A stretch of DNA of 64,000 nucleotides, from NCBI GenBank assembly GCA_948470475.1, contig OX419338.1, positions 33,300,382 to 33,364,381 of the forward strand, written 5' to 3'. The first letter of the stretch is position 1. Each line of letters opens with the position of its first letter. The position numbers and the translations under genes were made by a program. The notes under the pieces are model-generated. The model was not told the DNA's origin and searched no databases. It saw only the letters and a program-made list of their open reading frames with translations. This stretch comes from Galaxea fascicularis. Its lineage: Eukaryota; Cnidaria; Anthozoa; Scleractinia; Euphylliidae. Shown here piece by piece: positions 27,701 to 40,930 of the stretch.

Positions 27701-30700
27701 TAGAGCCAGCAAGAAAAATCCACCAAAATCCTCATTTTCAAACAGAAATTACAGTATGACTATTGAAACAATGGTATTTGAATTTTGCTGGATTTTGCCC
27801 ATTGACCAATTTCTATTGTTTCAATCATCATAGGCGATTTTCTCGTTTAATATAAGAGCTCTAGCGTTGTAACTTGGACAACATGTTATTCTCATTTCTT
27901 TTTTTAGTGCCAGCAAGAAAAATCCACCAAAATCTTCATTTTCAAACAGAAATTACAGTATTACTATTGAAACAATGGTATTTGAATTTTGCTCGATTTT
28001 GCCCATTGACCAATTTCTATTGTTTCAATAATCATAGGCGATTTTCTCGGTTAATATAAGAGCTCTAGCGTTGTAACTTGGACAACATGTGTATCTCATT
28101 GCCTTCTTTAGAGCCAGCAAGAAAAATTTACCAAAATCCTCATTTTCAAACAGAAATTACAGTATGACTATTGAAACAATGGTATTTGAATTTTGCTCGA
28201 TTTTGCCCATTAACCAATTTCTATTGTTTCAATAATCATAGGCGATTTTCTCGGTTAATATAAGAGCTCTAGCGTTGTAACTTGGACAACATGTTTAGAT
28301 CATTGCCTTCTTTAGAGCCAGCAAGAAAAATCCATCAAAATCCTCATTTTCAAACAGAAATTACAGTATGACTATTGAAACAATGGTATTTGAATTTTGC
28401 TCGATTTTGCCCATTGACCAATTTCTATTGTTTCAATAATCATAGGCGATTTTCTCGGTTAATATAAGAGCTCTAGCGTTGTAACTTGGACAACATGTGT
28501 ATCTCATTGCCTTCTTTAGAGCCAGCAAGAAAAATTTACCAAAATCCTTATTTTCAAACAGAAATTACAGTATGACTATTGAAACAATGGTATTTGAATT
28601 TTGCTCGATTTTGCCCATTAACCAATTTCTATTGTTTCAATAATCATAGGCGATTTTCTCGGTTAATATAAGAGCTCTAGCGTTGTAACTTGGACAACAT
28701 GTTTAGATCACTGCCTTCTTTAGAGCCAGCAAGAAAAATCCATCAAAATCCTCATTTTCAAACAGAAATTACAGTATGACTATTGAAACAATGGTATTTG
28801 AATTTTGCTCGATTTTGCCCATTGACCAATTTCTATTGTTTCAATAATCATAGGCGATTTTCTCGGTTAATATAAGAGCTCTAGCGTTGTAACTTGGACA
28901 ACATGTTTAGATCATTGCCTTCCTTAGCCAGCAAGAAAAATCCATCAAAATCCTCATTTTCAAACAGAAATTACAGTATGACTATTGAAACAATGGTATT
29001 TGAATTTTGCTCGATTTTGCCCATTGACCAATTTCTATTGTTTCAATAATCATAGGCGATTTTCTCGGTTAATATAAGAGCTCTAGCGTTGTAACTTGGA
29101 CAACATGTTTATCCCATTGCCTTCTTTAGAGCCAGCAAGAAAAATCCACCAAAATCCTCATTTTCAAACAGAAATTACAGTATGACTATTGAAACAATGG
29201 TATTTGAATTTTGCTCGATTTTGCCCATTGACCAATTTCTATTGTTTCAATAATCATAGGCGATTTTCTCGGTTAATATAAGAGCTCTAGCGTTGTAACT
29301 TGGACAACATGTGTATCTCATTGCCTTCTTTAGAGCCAGCAAGAAAAATTTACCAAAATCCTCATTTTCAAACAGAAATTACAGTATGACTATTGAAACA
29401 ATGGTATTTGAATTTTGCTCGATTTTGCCCATTAACCAATTTCTATTGTTTCAATAATCATAGGCGATTTTCTCGGTTAATATAAGAGCTCTAGCGTTGT
29501 AACTTGGACAACATGTTTAGATCATTGCCTTCTTTAGAGCCAGCAAGAAAAATCCATCAAAATCCTCATTTTCAAACAGAAATTACAGTATGACTATTGA
29601 AACAATGGTATTTGAATTTTGCTCGATTTTGCCCATTGACCAATTTCTATTGTTTCAATAATCATAGGCGATTTTCTCGGTTAATATAAGAGCTCTAGCG
29701 TTGTAACTTGGACAACATGTGTATCTCATTGCCTTCTTTAGAGCCAGCAAGAAAAATTTACCAAAATCCTTATTTTCAAACAGAAATTACAGTATGACTA
29801 TTGAAACAATGGTATTTGAATTTTGCTCGATTTTGCCCATTAACCAATTTCTATTGTTTCAATAATCATAGGCGATTTTCTCGGTTAATATAAGAGCTCT
29901 AGCGTTGTAACTTGGACAACATGTTTAGATCACTGCCTTCTTTAGAGCCAGCAAGAAAAATCCATCAAAATCCTCATTTTCAAACAGAAATTACAGTATG
30001 ACTATTGAAACAATGGTATTTGAATTTTGCTCGATTTTGCCCATTGACCAATTTCTATTGTTTCAATAATCATAGGCGATTTTCTCGGTTAATATAAGAG
30101 CTCTAGCGTTGTAACTTGGACAACATGTTTATCCCATTGCCTTCTTTAGAGCCAGCAAGAAAAATCCACCAAAATCCTCATTTTCAAACAGAAATTACAG
30201 TATGACTATTGAAACAATGGTATTTGAATTTTGCTCGATTTTGCCCATTGACCAATTTCTATTGTTTCAATAATCATAGGCGATTTTCTCGGTTAATATA
30301 AGAGCTCTAGCGTTGTAACTTGGACAACATGTTTAGATCATTGCCTTCCTTAGCCAGCAAGAAAAATCCATCAAAATCCTCATTTTCAAACAGAAATTAC
30401 AGTATGACTATTGAAACAATGGTATTTGAATTTTGCTCGATTTTGCCCATTGACCAATTTCTATTGTTTCAATAATCATAGGCGATTTTCTCGGTTAATA
30501 TAAGAGCTCTAGCGTTGTAACTTGGACAACACGTTTAGATCATTGCCTTCTTTAGAGCCAGCAAGAAAAATCCATCAAAATCCTCATTTTCAAACAGAAA
30601 TTACAGTATGACTATTGAAACAATGGTATTTGAATTTTGCTCGATTTTGCCCATTGACCAATTTCTATTGTTTCAATAATCATAGGCGATTTTCTCGGTT

Positions 30701-33700
30701 AATATAAGAGCTCTAGCGTTGTAACTTGGACAACATGTTTATCTCATTGCCTTCTTTAGAGCCAGCAAGAAAAATCCATCAAAATCCTCATTTTCAAACA
30801 GAAATTACAGTATGACTATTGAAACAATGGTATTTGAATTTTGCTCGATTTTGCCCATTGACCAATTTCTATTGTTTCAATAATCATAGGCGATTTTCTC
30901 GGTTAATATAAGAGCTCTAGCGTTGTAACTTGGACAACATGTGTATCTCATTGCCTTCTTTAGAGCCAGCAAGAAAAATCCACCAAAATCCTCATTTTCA
31001 AACAGAAATTACAGTATGACTATTGAAACAATGGTATTTGAATTTTGCTCGATTTTGCCCATTGACCAATTTCTATTGTTTCAATAATCATAGGCGATTT
31101 TCTCGGTTAATATAAGAGCTCTAGCGTTGTAACTTGGACAACATGTTTAGATCACTGCCTTCTTTAGAGCCAGCAAGAAAAATCCATCAAAATCCTCATT
31201 TTCAAACAGAAATTACAGTATGACTATTGAAACAATGGTATTTGAATTTTGCTCGATTTTGCCCATTGACCAATTTCTATTGTTTCAATAATCATAGGCG
31301 ATTTTCTCGGTTAATATAAGAGCTCTAGCGTTGTAACTTGGACAACATGTTTATCCCATTGCCTTCTTTAGAGCCAGCAAGAAAAATCCACCAAAATCCT
31401 CATTTTCAAACAGAAATTACAGTATGACTATTGAAACAATGGTATTTGAATTTTGCTCGATTTTGCCCATTGACCAATTTCTATTGTTTCAATAATCATA
31501 GGCGATTTTCTCGGTTAATATAAGAGCTCTAGCGTTGTAACTTGGACAACATGTTTAGATCATTGCCTTCTTTAGAGCCAGCAAGAAAAATCCATCAAAA
31601 TCCTCATTTTCAAACAGAAATTACAGTATGACTATTGAAACAATGGTATTTGAATTTTGCTCGATTTTGCCCATTGACCAATTTCTATTGTTTCAATAAT
31701 CATAGGCGATTTTCTCGGTTAATATAAGAGCTCTAGCGTTGTAACTTGGACAACATGTTTATCTCATTGCCTTCTTTAGAGCCAGCAAGAAAAATCCACC
31801 AAAATCCTCATTTTCAAACAGAAATTACAGTATGACTATTGAAACAATGGTATTTGAATTTTGCTCGATTTTGCCCATTGACCAATTTCTATTGTTTCAA
31901 TAATCATAGGCGATTTTCTCGGTTAATATAAGAGCTCTAGCGTTGTAACTTGGACAACATGTTTATCTCATTGCCTTCTTTAGAGCCAGCAAGAAAAATC
32001 CACCAAAATCCTCATTTTCAAACAGAAATTACAGTATGACTATTGAAACAATGGTATTTGAATTTTGCTGGATTTTGCCCATTGACCAATTTCTATTGTT
32101 TCAATAATCATAGGCGATTTTCTCGGTTAATATAAGAGCTCTAGCGTTGTAACTTGGACAACATGTTTATCTCATTGCCTTCTTTAGAGCCAGCAAGAAA
32201 AATCCACCAAAATCCTCATTTTCAAACAGAAATTACAGTATGACTATTGAAACAATGGTATTTGAATTTTGCTCGATTTTGCCCATTGACCAATTTCTAT
32301 TGTTTCAATAATCATAGGCGATTTTCTCGGTTAATATAAGAGCTCTAGCGTTGTAACTTGGACAACATGTTTAGATCACTGCCTTCTTTAGAGCCAGCAA
32401 GAAAAATCCACCAAAATCCTCATTTTCAAACAGAAATTACAGTATGACTATTGAAACAATGGTATTTGAATTTTGCTGGATTTTGCCCATTGACCAATTT
32501 CTATTGTTTCAATCATCATAGGCGATTTTCTCGTTTAATATAAGAGCTCTAGCGTTGTAACTTGGACAACATGTTATTCTCATTTCTTTTTTTAGTGCCA
32601 GCAAGAAAAATCCACCAAAATCTTCATTTTCAAACAGAAATTACAGTATGACTATTGAAACAATGGTATTTGAATTTTGCTCGATTTTGCCCATTGACCA
32701 ATTTCTATTGTTTCAATAATCATAGGCGATTTTCTCGGTTAATATAAGAGCTCTAGCGTTGTAACTTGGACAACATGTTTATCTCATTGCCTTCTTTAGA
32801 GCCAGCAAGAAAAATCCACCAAAATCCTCATTTTCAAACAGAAATTACAGTATGACTATTGAAACAATGGTATTTGAATTTTGCTGGATTTTGCCCATTG
32901 ACCAATTTCTATTGTTTCAATAATCATAGGCGATTTTCTCGGTTAATATAAGAGCTCTAGCGTTGTAACTTGGACAACATGTTTATCTCATTGCCTTCTT
33001 TAGAGCCAGCAAGAAAAATCCACCAAAATCCTCATTTTCAAACAGAAATTACAGTATGACTATTGAAACAATGGTATTTGAATTTTGCTCGATTTTGCCC
33101 ATTGACCAATTTCTATTGTTTCAATAATCATAGGCGATTTTCTCGGTTAATATAAGAGCTCTAGCGTTGTAACTTGGACAACATGTTTAGATCACTGCCT
33201 TCTTTAGAGCCAGCAAGAAAAATCCACCAAAATCCTCATTTTCAAACAGAAATTACAGTATGACTATTGAAACAATGGTATTTGAATTTTGCTGGATTTT
33301 GCCCATTGACCAATTTCTATTGTTTCAATCATCATAGGCGATTTTCTCGTTTAATATAAGAGCTCTAGCGTTGTAACTTGGACAACATGTTATTCTCATT
33401 TCTTTTTTTAGTGCCAGCAAGAAAAATCCACCAAAATCTTCATTTTCAAACAGAAATTACAGTATTACTATTGAAACAATGGTATTTGAATTTTGCTCGA
33501 TTTTGCCCATTGACCAATTTCTATTGTTTCAATAATCATAGGCGATTTTCTCGGTTAATATAAGAGCTCTAGCGTTGTAACTTGGACAACATGTGTATCT
33601 CATTGCCTTCTTTAGAGCCAGCAAGAAAAATTTACCAAAATCCTCATTTTCAAACAGAAATTACAGTATGACTATTGAAACAATGGTATTTGAATTTTGC

Positions 33701-35830
33701 TCGATTTTGCCCATTAACCAATTTCTATTGTTTCAATAATCATAGGCGATTTTCTCGGTTAATATAAGAGCTCTAGCGTTGTAACTTGGACAACATGTTT
33801 AGATCATTGCCTTCTTTAGAGCCAGCAAGAAAAATCCATCAAAATCCTCATTTTCAAACAGAAATTACAGTATGACTATTGAAACAATGGTATTTGAATT
33901 TTGCTCGATTTTGCCCATTGACCAATTTCTATTGTTTCAATAATCATAGGCGATTTTCTCGGTTAATATAAGAGCTCTAGCGTTGTAACTTGGACAACAT
34001 GTGTATCTCATTGCCTTCTTTAGAGCCAGCAAGAAAAATTTACCAAAATCCTTATTTTCAAACAGAAATTACAGTATGACTATTGAAACAATGGTATTTG
34101 AATTTTGCTCGATTTTGCCCATTAACCAATTTCTATTGTTTCAATAATCATAGGCGATTTTCTCGGTTAATATAAGAGCTCTAGCGTTGTAACTTGGACA
34201 ACATGTTTAGATCACTGCCTTCTTTAGAGCCAGCAAGAAAAATCCATCAAAATCCTCATTTTCAAACAGAAATTACAGTATGACTATTGAAACAATGGTA
34301 TTTGAATTTTGCTCGATTTTGCCCATTGACCAATTTCTATTGTTTCAATAATCATAGGCGATTTTCTCGGTTAATATAAGAGCTCTAGCGTTGTAACTTG
34401 GACAACATGTTTAGATCATTGCCTTCCTTAGCCAGCAAGAAAAATCCATCAAAATCCTCATTTTCAAACAGAAATTACAGTATGACTATTGAAACAATGG
34501 TATTTGAATTTTGCTCGATTTTGCCCATTGACCAATTTCTATTGTTTCAATAATCATAGGCGATTTTCTCGGTTAATATAAGAGCTCTAGCGTTGTAACT
34601 TGGACAACACGTTTAGATCATTGCCTTCTTTAGAGCCAGCAAGAAAAATCCATCAAAATCCTCATTTTCAAACAGAAATTACAGTATGACTATTGAAACA
34701 ATGGTATTTGAATTTTGCTCGATTTTGCCCATTGACCAATTTCTATTGTTTCAATAATCATAGGCGATTTTCTCGGTTAATATAAGAGCTCTAGCGTTGT
34801 AACTTGGACAACATGTTTATCTCATTGCCTTCTTTAGAGCCAGCAAGAAAAATCCATCAAAATCCTCATTTTCAAACAGAAATTACAGTATGACTATTGA
34901 AACAATGGTATTTGAATTTTGCTCGATTTTGCCCATTGACCAATTTCTATTGTTTCAATAATCATAGGCGATTTTCTCGGTTAATATAAGAGCTCTAGCG
35001 TTGTAACTTGGACAACATGTGTATCTCATTGCCTTCTTTAGAGCCAGCAAGAAAAATCCACCAAAATCCTCATTTTCAAACAGAAATTACAGTATGACTA
35101 TTGAAACAATGGTATTTGAATTTTCCTCGATTTTGCCCATTGACCAATTTCTATTGTTTCAATAATCATAGGCGATTTTCTCGGTTAATATAAGAGCTCT
35201 AGCGTTGTAACTTGGACAACATGTTTAGATCACTGCCTTCTTTAGAGCCAGCAAGAAAAATCCATCAAAATCCTCATTTTCAAACAGAAATTACAGTATG
35301 ACTATTGAAACAATGGTATTTGAATTTTGCTCGATTTTGCCCATTGACCAATTTCTATTGTTTCAATAATCATAGGCGATTTTCTCGGTTAATATAAGAG
35401 CTCTAGCGTTGTAACTTGGACAACATGTTTATCCCATTGCCTTCTTTAGAGCCAGCAAGAAAAATCCACCAAAATCCTCATTTTCAAACAGAAATTACAG
35501 TATGACTATTGAAACAATGGTATTTGAATTTTGCTCGATTTTGCCCATTGACCAATTTCTATTGTTTCAATAATCATAGGCGATTTTCTCGGTTAATATA
35601 AGAGCTCTAGCGTTGTAACTTGGACAACATGTTTAGATCATTGCCTTCTTTAGAGCCAGCAAGAAAAATCCATCAAAATCCTCATTTTCAAACAGAAATT
35701 ACAGTATGACTATTGAAACAATGGTATTTGAATTTTGCTCGATTTTGCCCATTGACCAATTTCTATTGTTTCAATAATCATAGGCGATTTTCTCGGTTAA
35801 TATAAGAGCTCTAGCGTTGTAACTTGGACA
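21761..35830 (+). repeat. Super-repeats of about 5.3-5.5 kb in tandem
   Basis: A rare monomer variant (acaacatgttattctcattt followed by a T-rich run and tagtgcc) recurs at 21761, 27063, 27879, 32567 and 33383. The blocks 21761-27062 (5,302 bp, 26 monomers minus 2 bp) and 27063-32566 (5,504 bp, 27 monomers minus 4 bp) carry the same ordered series of variants. A third block starting at 32567 follows the same order but lacks seven monomers and stops matching near 35830. The 2-bp deficits come from monomers with a small deletion (ccttccttagccagc) at about 24840, 28918, 30345 and 34422. Confidence 0.85.
22781..24820 (+). repeat. Five-monomer higher-order repeat nested in the super-repeat
   Basis: The ordered series of variants gtgtatctc with aatttacc, tttagatcatt with catcaaaa, gtgtatctc with aatccttatt, tttagatcact, then tttatccc occupies 22781-23800 and is repeated exactly in 23801-24820. 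The same series recurs, with rearrangement, around 28083-30324 and 33587-34606, so one 1,020-bp unit is nested inside the larger 5.5-kb period. Confidence 0.85.
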
Positions 35831-38200
35831 ACACGTTTAGATCATTGCCTTCTTTAGAGCCAGCAAGAAAAATCCATCAAAATCCTCATTTTCAAACAGA
35901 AATTACAGTATGACTATTGAAACAATGGTATTTGAATTTTGCTCGATTTTGCCCATTGACCAATTTCTATTGTTTCAATAATCATAGGCGATTTTCTCGG
36001 TTAATATAAGAGCTCTAGCGTTGTAACTTGGACAACATTTTTAGATCATTGCCTTCTTTAGAGCCAGCAAGAAAAATCCATCAAAATCCTCATTTTCAAA
36101 CAGAAATTACAGTATGACTATTGAAACAATGGTATTTGAATTTTGCTCGATTTTGCCCATTGACCAATTTCTATTGTTTCAATAATCATAGGCGATTATC
36201 TCGGTTAATATAAGAGCTCTAGCGTTGTAACTTGGACAACATGTTTAGATCATTGCCTTCTTTAGAGCCAGCAACAAAAATCCACCAAAATCTTCATTTT
36301 CAAACAGAAATTACAGTACGAGTATTGAAACAATGGTATTTGAATTTTGCTCGATTTTGCCCATTGACCAATTTCTATTGTTTCAATAATCATAGGCGAT
36401 TTTCTCGGTTAATATAAGAGCTCTAGCGTTGTAACTTGGACAACATGTTTATCTCATTGCCTTCTTTAGAGCCAGCAAGAAAAATCCACCAAAATCCTCA
36501 TTTTCAAACAGAAATTACAGTATGACTATTGAAACAATGGTATTTGAATTTTGCTCGATTTTGCCCATTGACCAATTTCTATTGTTTCAATAATCATAGG
36601 CGATTTTCTCGGTTAATATATGAGCTCTAGCGTTGTAACTTGGACAACATGTTTATCTCATTGCCTTCTTTAGAGCCAGCAAAAAAAATCCACCACAATC
36701 CTCATTTTCAAACAGAAATTACAGTATGACTATTGAAACAATGGTATTTGAATTTTGCTCGATTTTGCCCATTGACCAATTTCTATTGTTTCAATAATCA
36801 TAGGCGATTTTCTCGGTTAATATAAGAGCTCTAGCGTTGTAACTTGGACAACATGTTTATCTCATTGCCTTCTTTAGAGCCAGCAAGAAAAATCCACCAA
36901 AATCCTCATTTTCAAACAGAAATTACAGTATGACTATTGAAACAATGGTATTTGAATTTTGCTCGATTTTGCCCATTGACCAATTTCTATTGTTTTAATA
37001 ATTATAGGCGATTTTCTCGGTTAATATAAGAGCTCTAGCGTTGTAACTTGGACAACATGTTTAGATCATTGCCTTCTTTAGAGCCAGCAACAAAAATCCA
37101 TCAAAATCCTCATTTTCAAACAGAAATTACAGTATGACTATTGAAACAATGGTATTCTAATTTTGCTCGATTTTGCCCATTGACCAATTTCTATTGTTGC
37201 AATAATCATAGGCGATTTTCTCGGTTAATATAAGAGCTCTAGCGTTGTAACTTGGACAAAACGTTTAGATCATTGCCTTCTTTAGAGCCAGCAAGAAAAA
37301 TCCATCAAAATCCTCATTTTCAAACAGAAATTACAGTATGACTATTGAAACAATGGTATTTGAATTTTGCTCGATTTTGCCCATTGACCAATTTCTATTG
37401 TTTCAATAATCATAGGCGATTTTCTCGGTTAATATAAGAGCTCTAGCGTTGTAACTTGGACAACATGTTTATCTTATTGCTTTCTTTAGAGCCAGCAAGA
37501 AAAATCCACCAAAATTCCTTATTTTCAAACAGAAATTACAGTATGACTATTGAAACAATGGTATTTGAATTTTGCTCGATTTTGCCCATTGACCAATTTC
37601 TATTGTTTCAATAATCATAGGCGATTTTCTTGGTTAATATAAGAGCTCTACCGTTCTAACTTGGACAACATGTTTAGATCATTGCCTTCTTTAGAGCCAG
37701 CAAGAAAAATCCACCAAAATCCTCATTTTTAAACAGAAATTACAGTATGACTATTGAAACAATGGTACTTGAATTTTGCTCGATTTTGCCCATTGACCAA
37801 TTTCTATTGTTTCAATAATCATAGGCGATTTTCTCGGTTAATATAAGAGCTCTAGCGTTGTAACTTGGACAACATGTTAGCTCATTGCCTTCTTTAGAGC
37901 CAGCAAGAAAAGTCCACCAAAATCATCCATTTCAAACAGAAATTACACTATGACTATTAAAACAATAGTATTTGAATTTTGCTCAATTTTGCCCATTGAC
38001 CAATTTCTATTGTTTCAATAGTCATAGGCGATTTTCTCGGTTAATATAAGGGCTCTAGCTTTGTAACTTGGACAACGTGTTGATCGCATTGTCTTCTTTA
38101 GAGCCAGCAAGAAAAAATCGTCATTTTCAAAGAGAAATTACACTATGACTATTGAAACAATGGTATTTGAATTTTGCTCGATTTTGCCCATTGACCAATC

Positions 38201-38530
38201 TGGGGCTCCGATCTCTTTTCCTATATACCTCGTAATGACCCTGTTTTATTATAAGCTTTAACTCTTTAGGAAACAGTCATTGTCGCTTCGACAGACTGCA
38301 CGTCATCTTATAAGTAACACAGATATACGCTGGGGCTATGTCACGATAATGCGCATGTATGGGTTTGATTCACCGGAACGCTGTTAAGTAATAGAAATTG
38401 AGATAAATGGGAAGCGAAGGCTTGTCCGTTGAATAGAGGCACATACACTTCATTTTTTTTTTTCAATTGACAAGAAAATATTAATTTATATGTAATCAGG
38501 AATGAAGTTTTGCGGCATGCAATCGGCATA
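38201..38530. other. Unassigned AT-rich flank of the satellite
   Basis: Unique-looking AT-rich sequence begins abruptly after the last partial monomer. I see no coding exon, RNA gene or clear element. The one minus-strand open frame here has no recognisable content. Confidence 0.5.
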
Positions 38531-38808
38531 TTTCGAATTTCACGAATCCGAAAACTAAAATTCGCTGGTTTAAGAAATCGGATGTTGGAAATCGGAAAAC
38601 AAAATTCAGAATTCGAAATTCAAAATGAGGAATCAGGAATCAGAAATTAGAAATCAGAAATCAGAAATCATGAATCAGAAATTGGAAATTAGAAAAGAAA
38701 AATCGGAAAATCCAAATAATTTCGGATCTTTCATTCCTGATTTTTTATTTCCGATTTCCGATTTCTTGAAGTGAAAAATTTTAGTTTTCGGCTTCCAGAA
38801 ATTCGAAA
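38531..38808. repeat. Foldback element with A-rich core
   Basis: The outer ends are imperfect inverted repeats. The left arm begins tttcgaatttc and contains ccgaaaactaaaat and aagaaatcgga; the right arm contains the complements, ending gaaattcgaaa. Arms are about 55-65 bp. The core (about 38600-38720) is a degenerate simple repeat built on aatcagaaatt-like words. It is probably a small non-autonomous element or a slipped foldback. No target-site duplication was resolved. Confidence 0.55.
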
Positions 38809-38847
38809 AATGGACTGGTCGCAAAACTTCTTAATTGTTTATCGTGA

Positions 38848-38902
38848 AGCCGCTGTTACACGTTGAAACTTTCAGCTGAAACTTGTGTGCAACGGCACCG
38901 CG

Positions 38903-38934
<32 letters not shown>

Positions 38935-39141
38935 AACTCTCGTTTTTGTCACCACTGCGATCGTTGTGACCGTTGCAGAAGTAGAAAGCGGTTCTACTTT
39001 TCGTGAAACTTGTCTCGCAACGGAAGTTCAAAACGTTTCACGAAACCGACCAAGTTACACGGCGCAACGCCTGCTGAAACATGTTTCGCAACGTCGTTGC
39101 ACACAAGTTTCAGCTAAAAGTTTCAACGTGTAACAGCGGCT
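38848..39141. mobile_element. MITE with about 48-bp terminal inverted repeats
   Basis: The 294-bp element starts agccgctgttacacgttgaa and ends with the complement. The inverted ends match for about 48 bp, with at least one mismatch seen. The interior is built from shorter repeats of gaaacttgt and gcaacg words in both orientations. An open frame that crosses it has no recognisable content. The superfamily and target-site duplication are not resolved. Confidence 0.8.
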
Positions 39142-39977
39142 TAAAGTGTAGTCTGTTCCACCTTTGAGCCTCTTTGGCTCTTATAGTTTCGTTGATTTAT
39201 GCATTAATTCCACGTTGTATTTATTATACTGAAACAAAAACATGCCCAAGGTTCTTGATCCTGCTCTTTCCCAGAAGCCTCCAAATGCCATCTGTTCACT
39301 GAACTGTTCTCCTAATTGGAAGATTAAGGGGCTTTTCTCTTATCAATTTACGTGAAATGTTCGGGGGATGAAGAGGAATAATGAATAAGAATTACGGACA
39401 TTTTTGTCCTTGTTAATAGAATAAGAACAATTTTGGGAATAACGGAATGACGAAATTTTACTCGGAATAATGGTTTTTCTTGATAGGAACAATGCAATGA
39501 TGGAAATTTTGGAATAATGAACACTCATTCCCCAAAAATATCAACTTGCATTCCTCTTCGAAGACCCATTGCCTAGGTACAGATAACCAGGACAGGTCGA
39601 ATATTTAAATATATTTCACTGCCGGAGTCTTAATTGTCGAGGGAAAATTTCTAACCACATTTCGTATGTCATGACTTTTATATTCCTGCATATTTATGAC
39701 TTCATATACCTTTTGAAAGGAAGACAAAAGGAATCAGTCGTTTCAAAACCCTGAAAAAGAAAAACTGAATCTAGCAGTCTTTCAAATACAAGCGGAGAAG
39801 AGATCGAGTAGACGCCAAGTTTCTTGTTTTAGTCGGTTTTCAATACAGGGTTATCACATCAGAGCGGTTAATTTTCTCGTTGGTTAATCTACAAATCAAA
39901 TCTCAAGACAAAGCGAAACTTTATGCCGCTCTCTCAACAATACTAATAATCACGAAAGGTAAATTTGCTCTTTGGTT
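39142..39977. other. Non-coding AT-rich interval
   Basis: No gene recognised. About 39370-39535 is a degenerate AT-rich stretch with recurring ggaataatga-like words. The remainder shows neither splice-flanked coding segments nor an RNA gene. Confidence 0.45.
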
Positions 39978-40057
39978 TAGCCTGCGAGCAAGCTCCCCCT
40001 CCAATAATTTTTCCCTCCTCCCACCCCCATCCCCTGAGAGAGCTTGCTCGGAGGCTA
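39978..40057. mobile_element. 80-bp MITE with TA ends
   Basis: The arms agcctgcgagcaagctc (left) and gagcttgctcggaggct (right) are inverted repeats with one mismatch, separated by a C-rich core. TA dinucleotides at 39978-39979 and 40056-40057 could be the target-site duplication of a Tc1/mariner or pogo-type element. It is too short to encode anything. Confidence 0.7.
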
Positions 40058-40775
40058 TCTTTGGTTATATGTAAATTGCAATTCAAAACAAATTGAAATT
40101 TCAATTCTCTCTTCATGGATAATAATCATGAAAGCTTAAAATGCCAAATCAAGGCCACTTCGCTGATTTCGTGGATCTTCGGCATTAATTGCACAACAAG
40201 GTAAATGGATAACTTTCCTGTAAAAAATAGAGAGAGAAAAAATGGCCTGAGAGAAACTGAGATCATCTCCATTTGCTTCCTGTCTCAGTTTTACCGCTAC
40301 GTCTACAGGGTTTTCAACTGTTTTGTAAAGTAGCGGACATACTTCTGAAAGTACCGGACGTGAATGTTTACAGTAGTAAAAAAAATCGCCGATATTGATC
40401 TCAAGTACCGGACGTGGAATGGCAAACGACCGGACGAAACGTCCGGCCTCCGGCCTCAAATGAAAACCCTGACGTCTACCGCAAAAATAAAACTAATCAA
40501 ATGAAACACGCCAAGAAATTAGGCATATTGTAATTTTTTACTTGCTGTTATCATGTCATCAGATAAGATTTCTTTCATTTTTTGAACTTTGAAATTAAAA
40601 ATAAAGCAACGGCGCTTTTTCTATTAAGGTTTCTTCCATAAAAGGCTTGATTTCGAGCGGAAAATAATATTCATTAACGATGTAAATAAATTGTTGATCG
40701 GAAGTTTAAAGTTCCCTTTGGAAAGCATTTTCAAACCAATGAAAAAACGTTTTCTATCTCATTAAATTCTCTCGT
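40058..40775. other. Intergenic interval upstream of EFHD2
   Basis: A 107-codon minus-strand open frame (40136-40459) crosses this interval. It begins inside repeated-looking sequence where gtaccggacgt-like and cggacgaaacgtccgg words recur. It matches no family I recognise and has no clear gene structure, so I treat it as non-coding or repeat-derived. Confidence 0.4.
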
Positions 40776-40797
40776 CCAATCAGCGCGCGGCTTATAA
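40776..40797 (+). promoter_or_regulatory. Possible EFHD2 core promoter (CCAAT and TATA-like)
   Basis: A CCAAT motif (40776-40780, inside ccaatcagcgcgcgg) is followed 12 bp later by a TATA-like tataa (40793-40797), about 135 bp before the EFHD2 start codon. The spacing would fit a start site near 40825. This is motif evidence only. Confidence 0.35.
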
Positions 40798-40930
40798 CAG
40801 TATTTCAGCCCCTGTTCTGGAATGAAGAAGTGTTATTTCGCCCACGAAAGTGCTGGGGTGTGAAGTTGGCTTGTGAAAAGTATTACTCTGTGTTCTTTTC
40901 TATCAACCCTTAAAGAAATTTTCTAACAGT

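Larger units (their letters stand above)
1..38200 (+). repeat. Satellite array, 204-bp monomer, about 187 copies
   Basis: Head-to-tail monomers repeat every 204 bp with no foreign insertion; for example gcgttgtaac recurs at 181, 385 and onward in step. Each monomer is AT-rich and contains a SacI-type palindrome (agagctct), a 5-bp hairpin (gttgt, 7-nt loop, acaac) and a perfect 12-bp inverted repeat (tattgaaacaat and attgtttcaata). Copies differ by a limited set of recurring variants: tttagatca or tttatctca after the acaacatg word, gctcgatt or gctggatt, and aatcata, catcata or aattata. These variants group into higher-order patterns. The array runs off the left edge of the window and stops at 38200 in the middle of a monomer. 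The size and homogeneity are those of centromeric or other heterochromatic satellite DNA; the location is inference. Confidence 0.98.

Noticed and set aside
1..38200. CRISPR array or CENP-B-box satellite
   Set aside because: There are no unique spacers between repeats, and the unit is 204 bp in a eukaryotic setting. I found no match to the mammalian CENP-B box pattern in the monomer, despite the CENP-B-like transposase 14 kb away.
38885..39133. 82-codon open frame
   Set aside because: It lies entirely inside the 294-bp MITE and reads through its inverted repeats.
40136..40459. 107-codon minus-strand open frame
   Set aside because: It crosses repeated cggacg words, resembles no known family, and has no clear gene structure. 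It is not convincing as a gene.
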